Shown piece after piece: positions 1-11,599 of a stretch of DNA of 64,000 nt. The notes under the pieces were generated by a model. That model was not told the origin of the DNA. It did not search any database and saw nothing but the letters and a program-made list of their open reading frames with translations. The stretch spans positions 10,974,001 through 11,038,000 of the forward strand of contig OZ017803.1 in NCBI GenBank assembly GCA_963969395.1, written 5' to 3'. A program made the position numbers and the translations under genes. Each line of letters opens with the position of its first letter. The stretch's first letter is position 1. Source of the DNA: Pseudoscleropodium purum (taxonomy: Eukaryota > Streptophyta > Bryopsida > Hypnales > Brachytheciaceae).

Positions 1-1560
1 TGACTGTTTTAAAGTGAATTTTGGAACTGTGGAACTGGATCCAGCAAGGACGACTAACACGTACCGTGAGTTTGTTGCTCATATAGTCGCCAATACTGAG
101 CCTTTCCTCGAATTGAACGTAATGGTTCAACTTTCTTCCAGAGAGGGAATCAAATCTCTTCAACTGGATCGTGAGCACTTTCGGCGCTCGATGAATCGAC
201 ATTTGCTTCTGAGCAACCGAGAGTCCCTTGCAACTGAAACCAACGAAGGAACAACTTTAGTTCAGACGTTCACTCAATTCATGTGCCTCAATACAGAAAT
301 TGTTGCACAATTACTCTGATCTAGAATGTCTAGACTGTGCTGTATGATTTAGGGTTCAGGGGTTTTCAGGGTCTAGGGTTTTTTTAAGGACCTGTAGCAG
401 TGATATTTTTTGTCTCCATCTAGAACCTCGGGGCGAAAGAAACAAGCGAATGCTTGGACCAGGGAGCTAAATTAGCAAATCTCAAGGTTGAGGTCGAACA
501 TGTCCTCGAGCATTGTGGATTCCGCGGGACACTGCCGGCATTCGATGTTGCTTCGCAACACACCGCCAAACAGTCTATCCAGCACCGTCTTCCGACTGCC
601 CACTTCCGATTGCTTATGCTCTGCCTGGAATGCTTTTCCGCAATCGTCGATCAAGAAGCGCAAGAGCTAGTGCGCGTCCTCTCCCAGGTTTAAAGTATTC
701 GAAGTTCTCCGTCATTTGCTTGTAAAGTTTTTTGGGTGCATCCATTGGAGCTAGTGACACCAGCGACTTGCGAATGCGTTCCTCCAGGATGCAGAACGTG
801 CAATCCCGATCGAGCCGCCCTGTGCGTGCCTGTACCGCAATGTCAAGTCATTATTACAAATTTGGTGATTGCAAGTTAATGTGTAGACGATCCATCGTGC
901 ACACCCGGCGCGCGTTCAATCCCCAGGACGTAGGTGGGACCCTAATATATTTATAAAAACTAAAGATCAATGAGGTCAAACCGTAGGAAATTTAAAAATA
1001 ATAAATAAATAAATAAATAATCATTACACTCCTTAAACTCTCTAATCTTACCACCAGGGTTCCCTACTTTCTCATTATGACATGGTTTGACATGGTTTAA
1101 AGGGCGACATACTAGTACAAACTAGCCCACTGTTTTCTGAGTGATTCACTGTAACAACTCTGGTAATTTTGGCACGATTCGGAGGTTCTCCGAAGTACAA
1201 ACTAGCCCAAAGAATGACGCCAATGGTATATGAAATAGCAGAACTAAGCAATTCAGACCTTTCTGAACATGCGACAGACCAGATAACCAGACCAGACAAC
1301 AAGAGTTTACAAGGGTATGAAATGTAATAGAGCACATACAAGTGCTGGAATGCAGTCCGCGTAGGCAATATTTGGCCAGCGGAGACGTAAATGTTAAACA
1401 TTGCAGCACACTGTTCAAATAACATGAACTTCCTCGCAAGTTCCGCAGCCCAATCGGCGGTCCTCGGTACACCCGAAGCGGAAGAGCCGTCCCTGACCCA
1501 TGCTCTGAAGATGCGGCGACAGAAACCAGCACAGAGATACACTCGGCCATCGTAATTTTC
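1..1560 (-). pseudogene. Ubiquitin-specific protease (USP/UBP) pseudogene, 3' part beyond left edge
   Basis: Deubiquitinating cysteine protease remnant read on the minus strand. The Cys box lies near 1360-1490 (GLRNLRGSSCYLNSVLQCL, catalytic Cys kept). It is followed by an intron, then DCTFCILEERIRKSL near 760-815, then RFLIDDCGKAF and the CxxC zinc-binding segment IECRQCPAE near 475-660. SLVQAFACFFRPEVLDG follows at about 415-470, then IHRAPKVLTIQLKRFD in 66-190. A good splice donor (GTACGT) follows position 65, so the rest of the gene, including the His box, is off the window. The gene is broken. The QEDAHEF-type motif reads GEDAH then TAG (667-669, a Glu codon changed to stop). There is a frameshift just before it near 690 and a TAA at 472-474. 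Introns are retained, so this is a decayed gene rather than a processed copy. It resembles plant UBP23 / animal USP36-type enzymes. Open frames on the plus strand here are antisense shadows. Confidence 0.82.
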
Positions 1561-2420
1561 CAAGAAACTAATTTGAGTCTCAAAGTACGCAGGTATGTAT
1601 CACAAAACTAGACAATCTTGAAATAATACATCAGCTAGCTTGAATCGATCTTTCCAGAGAAAACCACCTTCAATTCAGAGACTAGCTACAACTCCTACAC
1701 CAGCCAGCTAGAAGATTCTCAACAGTTGAAGAGAAGAGACTGAGGTTGCAAGAAATGCTAACTTCTCAGTGCCACACTGGAACGAATAATGAAGTACTCA
1801 CATGTGTGTGCAAGTATTTCTACCAAATCGTCAATACTCGGTAGTTGGTTCCAGGAAAAAAAAAAATTATCTCGTTAGAAGGACTATATCTGGAGCTAGC
1901 CCCGCCAGATCGATGGACTACATGATCAGTTGATATATCATGAGTTTCGAATTCACAGCTAGCCTCGTTGATCGCATCACTGAATTATGTGCATGATCGA
2001 GCTCAACTTGCAGCTAGTGTACGTATATTCAATTATTCAATTAGCAGAGATTCAATTATCAGTAGAACATAGTTGCGATCTTGAGTCTTTGACAGAAGCT
2101 AGTGTAGAAGCAAGCAGTTTACGTTCAATTGCGGGTTAGCCACAAATTCATAAATCCCACGTTCAACAAAGTTGATATTAGACTATCGATGGCCGGAGCA
2201 GGCGCCGGAATGCTGGAGCTCCAGAGAGGCAGTACTGTGTGGTTATGTGTTCATCAATTTCGATAAGATGCTTGATCCAAGAAAGTGAGTGCAAATTATA
2301 TATCCGCTTGACTCATAGAAGTTGTGCTATTGATTACTATTGCTTGTTAGTTCGGTGGGATCCAGTCAGTCTGCAGGTAGCTGAAGTCACAGCCTCCCGT
2401 AACCCTAATTACAGAACGAA
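1561..2420. other. Intergenic spacer
   Basis: Upstream flank of the broken USP gene. Mixed composition and no supported gene. A short open stretch from an ATG at about 2190 (MAGAGAGMLELQRGS...) is GC-richer than its surroundings. It could be a relict first exon related to the degenerate stretch at 2421-2612, but nothing confirms this. Confidence 0.4.
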
Positions 2421-2612
2421 GAGTCGCAGCTATGGCGAAGTTATGCGAGGGGAAGGTCAGAGAATAGTCTAAGGCTCTAATTAAGGCTTAGAACAGATTG
2501 GAGGAGTTAGCTTCGCCCTAGAGGCCTAAGAACAAGGAGCACATCATCTGTAGCATTATCCGATATTTGGAAAGGGAGTTTTCTGAAACCCAAGGGGATT
2601 ACTAGCTACTCA
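2421..2612 (+). pseudogene. Short degenerate coding-like stretch, unrecognised
   Basis: One plus-strand frame reads as protein-like text broken by two TAG codons at places where Gln (CAG) would fit: KALIKA-stop-NRLEELASP-stop-RPKNKEHIICSIIRYLEREF. The stops look like C-to-T decay of a real reading frame. I do not recognise the family. It is AT-poorer than the sequence on its right. It may be a fragment of a lost gene or of a mobile element. Confidence 0.25.
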
Positions 2613-4189
2613 AGTTACTCAATTAGTATAAGTATGAACAGTGCAAGACCCTCTTGCACTAGTTTGAAATTTTTTGGATGAATGTGATGTAATTTGTGTG
2701 AATTTTTGGATGAGATTTGGATGAAAATGAATGAAGGGTGGTTGATCCTAGGATGAATATAAAAGAATTTGAGGCAAAATGAAAATAGTGTGGTCCATAA
2801 TATATTAGATTTATATAATAAGTTTGGCAGGAATTATCATTCAATTTGTGTACCTTGCAAGGTTAAATAATATAATCATTGTAGGAAGAGTAATTGACAC
2901 CCTTGTAGTGTTGAAGCCATCATCTAACATACTTTGATGGTATTGGCTAGTGTAGTTTTCTAAGAAGCCTATATATAGTTAGATTTTTGTTGTATTATTA
3001 TTGTAGTAGATTATAGGCCATTGTGTTAGATAGCACATGCTTTAATCCCTAATTAAAGTTCTTTCATGTTTGGAGGCCCAAAATTTACTTCAAAATAGTC
3101 ATCCTTAAAGCAAGGCTAAAATCTTTATTTATATTTATTTTTAACAAATTTAACCATAAGATCCTTTGGTTAACTTGTTTAAGTATATCATCCTTAAATT
3201 TTAGAGTGAATTAGAGTGAATGTATCCATCAATTACAAGTTCACTATATGCATACACTTCAAAATGTAGGTTTCTCTAGCCCTTCCAGAAGGTAAAGTTT
3301 TATCTTTCAACATTTTTAGGAAAAAAACATATATGTCCTATAACTTGTGAATGTTATTCAATATATTTGAATTTTCTTTTAAATATATGCGAAAAAAAAT
3401 ATAGCTAAAACAAAATTCATATTCATTTCTTTTAAAATTATATAGTCAAAGGTAATAAGTCTATACGAGTAAAAGAAAAACTAAATGGCTAATAACTTTT
3501 ATAAGAAATTGAAAAAATATTAATTTTGATGGTAGAAATATTCTAGTGTACAATCAATATCCTTTATTTTTGTTTTTATTTGAAAATTTTGAAAATTGAG
3601 TACAAAGGACAACATTATTAAAATAAGGGAAATATTTTTATATCCTCAATACTTTGGTTGATAGTATATTCAAGCTTTGCCCCCAAAACAATTCTATGGT
3701 TTGAAAAAACTAGTTAAAATAAATTTAGATTTTGTGAATAAAAACTATGTTACTATGTGCTTACACATTCAATGGTTTGAAGAAACTAATTAACATAAAT
3801 TTAGATTCTCTTAGAAAACAATGGTACAATGTACTTACAATATGTGTTATAATACCATGTGCTTGCAATATGTGTACAATCGCAATACTATACCAAGAGA
3901 AATCATTATTTGCATATTTGTTTTTTCTAGTGCAATTCCAAACAAAGCTTATTCTAACTAGGTTTTCAAACCACATAATTATTTTGGGACAAAGAAATAG
4001 AGTAGTTACTATAGGAGGTCAATAGGAGGTCAAAAGAAAAATAAAACTTAAGAATAAGAGTCCTAAAATATCCCCAATATCTTCAAGATATTGATATGCT
4101 TGCAAGAGTACTAAGGAAACCGACTACTACTTGACCTAAGGTGTTACATGTATGTGTAGCATGGATTTCATAAGTGCAGAAATTTTTCC
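2613..4189. other. AT-rich spacer
   Basis: No gene seen. At 2650-2760 GGATGA/GGATGAAA motifs recur loosely. The rest is AT-rich sequence with homopolymer runs, apart from the 76-bp tandem repeat at 3690-3845. Confidence 0.5.
3690..3845. repeat. Tandem repeat, two units of about 76 bp
   Basis: Each unit begins near TGGTTTGAA (3697 and 3773), continues through AACTARTTAAMATAAATTTAGATT and ends in a stretch like TACTATGTGCTTACA. The two units are diverged by substitutions and small indels. No coding potential. Confidence 0.6.
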
Positions 4190-4430
4190 ATATATAGAAA
4201 TAGAGTTTGGAAGGACTCCATAATTTTTCAAGAATTTTTGTTCTCAAAACATAATTACTATGAATTTTTTAGTTGAAGATTATGTTCCTCCCACACTAAT
4301 GATATAGACTTCCCTATTTCTGATTAAGGGTTGGTTGCAATATTGAGAGTCTTGAAGCTAATCATAATGCACCACAACTACACCAAGAACTGTGCCATAA
4401 TTAATCAGTGCTCATCTCCATCTAATAAAA
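4190..4430 (+). repeat. Dispersed repeat, inverted relative to the copy at 10,880-11,160
   Basis: This block matches the reverse complement of 10,880-11,160. Shared blocks in order are GAAATAGAGTTTGGAAGGA, TAATTACTATGAATTTTT, GATATAGAC and GTGCCATAATTAATCAGTG. Both copies contain a small inverted-repeat element that is clearer in the 10.9 kb copy. It lies in the spacer left of the MFS transporter gene and has no coding content. Confidence 0.65.
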
Positions 4431-4823
4431 ATTAGACCACCCAATACCACCATAATGGAAGGGTGATCAAGAAGGGGTCAGCTCCCATAAATACTTCTAG
4501 AACACAAACATACTATAATGAAGTTGCACCAAATGCAGCCTCAAATCCAATAGTCACCATATTCATTCTAAGAATGGCCACAAAGAATGTTTCCCAATAC
4601 ACTAGATTTTCCTTCCAAGAATATGCAACTGTACAGTACTGTAGAGTAAGCTCATTCAAGCTTTTGCCTCATCATCCCTCCTAGGACATGGGGAATGTCC
4701 ACAATTGTCCTGCAATAAAGACCTGTACATTGACCTGGCTCTCTCTTTTCTAATCGCAAGTACTAGCTATACCACTGTATGCAACCTAGTCTTCAATCCA
4801 ACTTTTGTTAACCTGCCTTCAAT

Positions 4824-7342
4824 CTAGTCAACCTTGTGCAACTTTTCATGAACTTCCACATAGAACCGTCTTGTTCGTACAAACAGACACACACAAACTC
4901 CACAACCAATTGCACATACTGCTGCCAGGATGATGAAGGTGATACGAAAGCAAGTGGGTCCATAACATAACAATGGATCATCCCTGCTAATGGTTTCCAG
5001 ATGCTGCTGCTTCTGTGCCTCTCTGTCATAGAAGTACCCAGCCACTTGGACAGACAAGACATATGCTGCCACTGGGCTTGATATTGCAATAGTGTTGTAC
5101 AAAGTTCCAAAGTACCTTAAACCAAAGAGCTCGGATGTTATGGCTGGCATCAGTGACCACTGTGCACCATAACATACACCCAGGATAATGGATCCCACAT
5201 ACAAAGAGCCTGTTACAGCTGATGCCATGACAAGATGACCCAAGCACATTAATCCCTACACACATGCAACAAAAGTGTGTCAGCAGAATCATCTAAAAAG
5301 TTCTTCCCAATAATATTAGATGACATCAATGTAACCTAACAGATCATAATGCCAACAAATAAATGTCATACCAACATCAACTTACTAGCTATTAATGTAA
5401 CACTAAATCAATCTCAATGATGTGACAGTACTTTAATGTTGTATTTTGTAGATTGAAGTGTATGAATATATGACATTAGAATAACATGGATCTAGAATTG
5501 GTTTGAGGTCTAAGGTTGGTTGCTTCATCAACCTAAAAGGTACTCCATACTAAACTAACATTAGGATAGTATTAATCTAATGCTATATAATAATTAACAT
5601 GTAATGCTTGAAAGTGAATCCCATCAAATAACTTGCTCCTTAAAAAAATTAAATGAGTTTATATGGCAAGTAAGGTAGGGAATGGGATCCCTCTCCTATA
5701 AGTTGACTCACCCATTTCAAATGCAAATGACATCCAAACATATGACTTAGACGAAACAAAGAACTTCTAGACTCTATCGATGCATCCATAAAATGTAATA
5801 TTTATGGTTCAAGGATAATCTAGGCTCTTGATTGGGACCCTCCTACTTCAAACTTCATTAATTCATAACTAATTTATGAGGAATGCAAATAATACAAACA
5901 TTAGTGCATTGGAACCCTCTCAAAACGGTAACAATATCCAAAAGAAAATTTTCATTCCAACGACGTATACCACTAAAAGACACGGAAATGGGTTCTCTTA
6001 GTATCTCTGCAGCAACGACACAGAACCCTAAAAGGAACTTGGATGTAACAACATACACTAAAAAGTATAGTCTACTTACCAAACTGAATGCCAGGCAGAA
6101 CGGTCGGGAGAATCCTTGAATATGCAAGAGAAGCTCTGAGATAAGGCCAGCTCCAAAGCGGCCCAAGAAATTCCATATGCTAATCAGGGAGATAAATGTG
6201 TTAATTTCCACCTGCTTGTACCCCAACGATGCCCCAATTTGACCCATGTTATCAATGGCTGTCGTACCCGAACCCATGGAGCAAAACATGATCACCACCA
6301 GGAGCCAGAAATCTAGAGAACCAAGTGCTTGACCAAGAGTATGCTCCTCTCTTCTCCCACCTACTCTTGCAACTTCACTTGCTTTTTCCCCGCCTTCATC
6401 AGGTACCAAATGGTCATGCTTGTTTGGACCTATTTCCGGGTCACTTGAAGCACCTCTACTGTTTGAGGATCCATTGTCACTACAACCAGAACCGGAATTC
6501 CTCGCGTCACGCAACAATGGCGTTGTAATTGAAGCCTGATCTTCCTTCCTTTCCTTCAACTCTGCTTTGATAACCACAAGGAACAGCAGTAGCATGAACC
6601 CAACCAAAATCAAACACACCGCGTAACTAAACCAACTATGATCACCCCAGAAATTCTCCAGAACAATAACCAAAGTCAGGTACGCGGCCAAACACGTCGC
6701 AACCATCGAAAATTCCGTAAACACGGCATTGTCATTTCCATCATTGTCAACATGGACAACACGAACAACGACCATCAAAAGCAACGACACCAGGGCTGGC
6801 AGCCAAGAGAGCAGCAGCAGGAACGAGCTGGGGTCATCAGGGTACACAGCATAAAAGACTTGCGCTAGGATAGCACCACTCAACCCTAAAAATCCCTTCA
6901 GCAAGCCGATGACGACGCCCCTCTGGTTGGGGAACACCTTCACATTGGTCACCACGCAAGCCGTGCTGAAGAATGTCTGGCTGTTGCTGGCCATACATAT
7001 GAATAGGCACATCTGCCAAAAAGCAGGAGCAATGGTGCCTGTGACGGCCAACCACAACATGGAGTACCCAAAGGCACACTCTGCTGCACCAGTGAGGACC
7101 ACAATCCATGGAGGCACCACATCGTAGAAAAGACCAGAGAGGACGCCCACGTTGCCTCCTATGCCCTTGAAAAAGGCCAAGGTGTCCAAATGCTTCTGGT
7201 CATAGCCAAGAGCTAGCTTTAGGCTTTGGGAGTAAACACCGAAAGTGTACGCAGCCCCTGCAATGCTTTCAATCCATAAACCTGCTGCCAGCACCAGCCA
7301 CCTGCTTCTTAATAGTCGCCATGTGAAATCCAGCGTCTTCAT
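4824..7342 (-). CDS. Nodulin-like major facilitator superfamily transporter (NFD4-like)
   Basis: Two exons, complement(6080..7342) and complement(4824..5255), 564 aa. Donor G|GTAAGT and acceptor GTAG|G join in phase 0 (...CLAFSL + GLMCLGHLVMA...). The N-terminal half (about residues 15-255) has the Nodulin-like domain pattern: SRWLVLAAGLWIES, YTFGVYSQSLK, then a series of hydrophobic membrane segments including FFSTACVVTNVKVFP. A hydrophilic Ser/Asp/Glu-rich loop follows at about 265-340. The second MFS half starts at TLGQALGSLDFWLLV and includes GSGTTAIDNMGQIGASLGY and WNFLGRFGAG. About 12 membrane helices in total, the usual layout for this plant family, whose members transport solutes across plasma or organelle membranes; the substrate is unknown here. 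The start is the first ATG, followed at once by the conserved N-terminus. Reading exon 1 on past the donor gives a non-homologous tail, which supports the intron. Confidence 0.93.
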
Positions 7343-8532
7343 ACTGGTTGAACCTCTAAATTTGGGTATTCAGCATGTCAACAGGGTTTGTTAACCCTAA
7401 TTTGTTTCAGCTTTCGTTCCATGCTGCAACATCTGCCACAACGAGAGAACAGTTATTTGATACTTTTCATTGCACCGACACATCTATGAAGCTGGGCAAC
7501 ATATTTGAATCCTTGCAACTGTCAACACAAATCACTAGAAAAAAACTCATCCCCAAGATCTGTTGTAGAAACTTTAATACGTTATAACAGGTAAGGTACA
7601 CGATTGAAAAATCGACTTTAATTACGTTACAAATTGCATTACAAATGGCTAGGTTCAATGCAACTAAGTTTTCTAGAAGAAATTCCATTTCTACAATAGT
7701 CACCAAGAACAGCGTTCGAGAACGTTCTAACTTTCTAGCTCAATGTTTTCAATTAAATTTGAGAGGTTCCAGCACAAGAGCACAGAATGTCGAAAAAGAA
7801 TAGACCAAAAAGCACATCTAGATCGCAAAAGTGTACTCTAAAAAACTCTAATCAAGAATATTCGACCGTTACTTCGCATAACGCTTCTCTACTAATTGTC
7901 AATAAAATTCTGAGAGAGCAACTTCTCCTAATAATTTGTAGGAAACTTGACAGCAATATTTAGGCAAACCTAAACATGAATGGCCGGCTCCTCTTCCAGA
8001 CACCAATGAATGTTCTCACCAGCCAAAAGCTCTCTCAAGCGAAAATCTCTTCCACTCCTTGCCTCCGCATGACAATGCCATGCTACAAGCGTCACTACCG
8101 CAAGCGAAAATCCAGCGTAAAGTCCCGCTTCGATCTGCGCTACTTGCGCCCAACTTCTAGCTCTCCAATAGCTCAAATCCACCGCAAATCAGTTCATGAA
8201 TGTGCAAAGCTCATTCTAGATTTCAAATCTAGTCGAGTGTGAGCGCAAGTCGAGCACTGTGAAGGACTAATAAGGTGGGGAGAGCATTGGAGAGCAAGCG
8301 ATGGGCAGTAAGGCACGTTGCGTGCTGCGAGGGGACGGGTAACTTACGTGACAAATGTGAAGGAGACGGATTCCCTTTCTGGCTGCATCGGCGTTCACAT
8401 GCAGCGGTCATCCAACTGTCCGTTTCTGGTCATCCCCAGTGGTGAATGTGGTCCAGGGTCCTGACTAGGGGGTGATGAAAATCAGCAACGGGAAGCAACA
8501 AGTGTAAAAGGGGTCTATTTACTAATCTAAGG
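7343..8532. other. Upstream region of the MFS gene
   Basis: Divergent 5' flank of the minus-strand transporter gene. It is less AT-rich than the spacer to its right, especially 7960-8420. That would suit promoter or 5' UTR sequence of the transporter. No convincing protein or RNA gene. Confidence 0.4.
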
Positions 8533-8686
8533 TAGGAGATCCTATTTGTGTCACAATTTTGAAGCCACACTATTTGCGTCACTATGTATCATTAGTGTAC
8601 ATTTGAAAGTTTCAAATGCGAACCATTGATATATAATAGCCCTGAAAGTGGAACAAATAGTCATATGGAGCAAATAGGGTCTCCTA
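8533..8686. mobile_element. MITE-like element, 154 bp
   Basis: 16-bp terminal inverted repeats with one mismatch: TAGGAGATCCTATTTG at 8533-8548 and the reverse complement of TAGGAGACCCTATTTG at 8671-8686. The left end with its flank (CTAAGGTAGGAGATCCTATT) closely resembles the left end of the element at 18,468, so the two probably form one small family. Non-coding. Confidence 0.6.
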
Positions 8687-10338
8687 TAGTAATGCTTTTG
8701 TGATATGGTTGAAGAATGAAAATTCAAATAGCATGCATTCATCCATCCAACAATCTTTACACAACATGAATTATATTTGCAATTTATATTAGAAGTAGTG
8801 TTAGCAAATGAAATTTAATCCAAAAGAGGGTCTAGTAGTTTCATTTGTAAGATCCTTACTAATATTTTTTCTTTACACCAATTAAAGTGAAAGTATATTT
8901 ACAACCTCAAATCTAACCAAGATTTTTGTCTTTTGTTGGTGGATACGTTCTTTATTATGAATGATGTTTGGTAAACATAAGTTTGGTAAGCATAAGGTGG
9001 AAGCAATAATTACCAACCATGCCAAGTACCCAATGTAGAAGAGGTGGTAATTCCAACCTTAGGTTGAAATTGTTGATTCTGAAACTTAAAATTTGTTTTT
9101 TGTCCTTTTCAAATTTGCAACCAAGAAGTTATGACACATTACTTGTAGTAATGAATAAGAAAGTATTTTCTAGAATGATTAGAATTAGAAGACTCTAGAC
9201 ATTGATTATGGATCTAGAATTCTTTTGCCTCCTGAAATGCAGTGTAATTTCAATTTTCTCAATAAAAATCTCAAATTAAGTAATCCTCATATTTCCTATC
9301 TTCCTACACGGAAAAAATATCAACAAACTTATACTAGACAAAATCTATTCTTAAATTGCTTATTTGATTGGTTATCAGCACTCCGACCTTACTTACGAGT
9401 TGTTTCTAAAACCACTCTCTAAAGATTCTTACTTGAAATGTAATATACAACCTCTATTTATGAGAATATAGGGTTGACTTAGAAGGTAGATATAGGTATA
9501 GGTATAGATAGATAGATGTATGTATAGATATATGTATATATAGCTATGTTCATCTCTTAAAAAAATATAATTTACTCATGTTGTGTTCAAGAAACAAATA
9601 TTCTTATTTATGGAATTTATGAAATTTTTTGTTAACTTTAGTAAGTTAATACCCTAATTGATGTGATGTCTATATTCATGTCAATGAACTTAGTACTTTG
9701 GAATGATGTTTTGTCCAAATATCTTTTGACTATTCAACTATATTTTACATCTTCAAAATTCAACCTTTGTTTTAATACAAATTTGATACTAATAATCAAG
9801 ATATTAGATACTATATTTGAAAAAAATTAAATTATAAATATGCAAAAATTCAAAAAAATTAGAGCATTAAAATTTTTTTGGTCCAAATATAAGTTGAAGA
9901 TCAAACTTAAATTTGTATAGTTTCAAAATAAAAGCCATACCCAAATGTTTAATTGAATTTTTTTAAATGTAGTTCTAATAGTCTAAAATTATCTTCTCAT
10001 ATCTTTCCTCTCTTACTCTTGTTCATAGTCCAACTACTAAAAAAATATCCCACTAAATCTAAGTTTACAACAAAGTAATTAACTAGAATAGAGACTTGAA
10101 ATATTTTGGGAAAACATATTAGATAACAAAACTCTTCATAACTTGTACATTACTGATCCAAATACATAAATCAAAGTCTTCTATATAGATAAATATACTT
10201 AATATAATTCAAAATATTAAAAAAAAAATTTAATTTCATTTTTAGTCTACTTTATTTTCTTGGTAGCCTAGTCTTCTTCCTTTAATTGTACTTAGGGTGG
10301 CATAATTTTTGCAACAAACTTATAAAAGAGTTATATTA
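8687..10338. other. AT-rich spacer, nothing recognised
   Basis: Strongly AT-rich, with a short GATA/TATG simple-sequence stretch near 9490-9545. No gene, RNA or clear repeat boundary seen. Confidence 0.5.
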
Positions 10339-10416
10339 TCTGTGTTTCTGAAAAAGACCCATATTTCATTTGTAAAATACAAAGGGAACAAGGACCTTTT
10401 CCATAAACAAAGGGAG
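10339..10416. mobile_element. Stowaway-like MITE, 78 bp
   Basis: A near-complete hairpin. The left end TGTGTTTCTGAAAAAGACCC pairs with the right end ...CCATAAACAAAGGGAG, flanked by TA. It is the same element as 17,585-17,664. The terminal CTCCCTNTGTTTC resembles the CTCCCTCCGT termini of Stowaway (Tc1/mariner superfamily) MITEs of plants. Confidence 0.65.
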
Positions 10417-10885
10417 TATGCAATTTTTCCAAATTACCAAAAAAAATTTAGAAAATCATGCCAAAAATCATGATCATGGAAAAAAAAATTGTTCTAAAAC
10501 TTTCATTTTTTACAAAAAAGATAATGGTTTTTTAGGGCTTGACAAAAGTCATGAAATATTGCTCTCTATTTAGGCCCTCTTTAATGCCTTGTTTTAGAAT
10601 CTAGATTGCATTTGAATTCTTATTTGTTTTCTATTACTTTTGGATTGACAACAGGGCATGATTACATGCAATCTAAACATTGTTGTGTACAAACACATCA
10701 TGCTAAGATCATATATGCCAATATGTGACAAATGTGAGTGAACAATAATGATACAAAAATGACTTTGTGAATGCCTAAGCGCTATCATTATTGCATCCAA
10801 ACACATGAGTAGTAGGTGGAGTGTGTGTTGACTCCCTTGAGATTATAGTAGCTAACCCATTTTTGATCACTCTCCCCCCATTTTT

Positions 10886-11060
10886 GTGATATAGACTCTT
10901 CTCTTTCTAATCAGTAGGAGATTTACACTGATTAATTATGGCACAGTTTCCAATACAATTGTGGCGTATTGCTATTGGCTCTAAGATTCACAATATTGTA
11001 ACAAGCCCTTGGTTGATTTTGCAATTAGCCTATGGTTAGAAATAGAAAGGTCTATATCAC
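10886..11060. mobile_element. MITE-like element with ~27-bp inverted ends, 175 bp
   Basis: Left end GTGATATAGACTCTTCTCTT is imperfectly inverted at the right end (GAAATAGAAAGGTCTATATCAC). This element lies inside the longer block (10,880-11,160) that is repeated in inverse orientation at 4190-4430. No open frame. Target-site duplication unclear. Confidence 0.55.
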
Positions 11061-11599
11061 CATTATAGGTCAAAGAGAATCTTCCACTTAAAAATTCATA
11101 GTAATTACGTTTCGTGTAATAAAATTCTGGAAAAATAGAAAATCCTTCCAAACTCTATTTCTGTACATGAGAAAAATTACGAATTCAAAAAACTTGCATT
11201 TCAAATATGGATAATTGGTTAAGTGATTGGAAATGGGTTGGCTATTCTAGTAATGTAAAAAAGCTATCAAGGTGTTAGGAGAATGTAGGAAAGGGCAAAA
11301 TGGTTAATAGATTAGAAGGTTGTGGTTCGGATTTTGCTTACTTCACAAAACACCAAGAACTATAGTATAGAGGTTCAATCTCCAAGGAATGATCAAATAG
11401 TCTAATGTATTGCAACTAGAGTCACTTGTATTAATAGAATTAATTGTACAATGTCAATTCCAAATAGAAATAACGTTAAAATATTCCATTTTTTTAGTAA
11501 TTGGGTTCACTCATTTATCCAATAACTAGTTTCAATCCAATACACACATGGATGCACAATACAAATATGAAGTCTTAGTCTTATCCTAGTGTGTGGGTT
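11061..11599. other. AT-rich spacer
   Basis: Continuation of the dispersed repeat to about 11,160, then AT-rich sequence in which I see no gene. Confidence 0.4.

Noticed and set aside
14..319. 101-codon plus-strand open frame
   Set aside because: It is antisense to clearly USP-like sequence on the minus strand (IHRAPKVLTIQLKRFD) and has no recognisable motif of its own.
7976..8242. 88-codon open frame upstream of the MFS gene
   Set aside because: Ser/Arg/Lys-rich random text with an overlapping minus-strand frame and no homology that I recognise.
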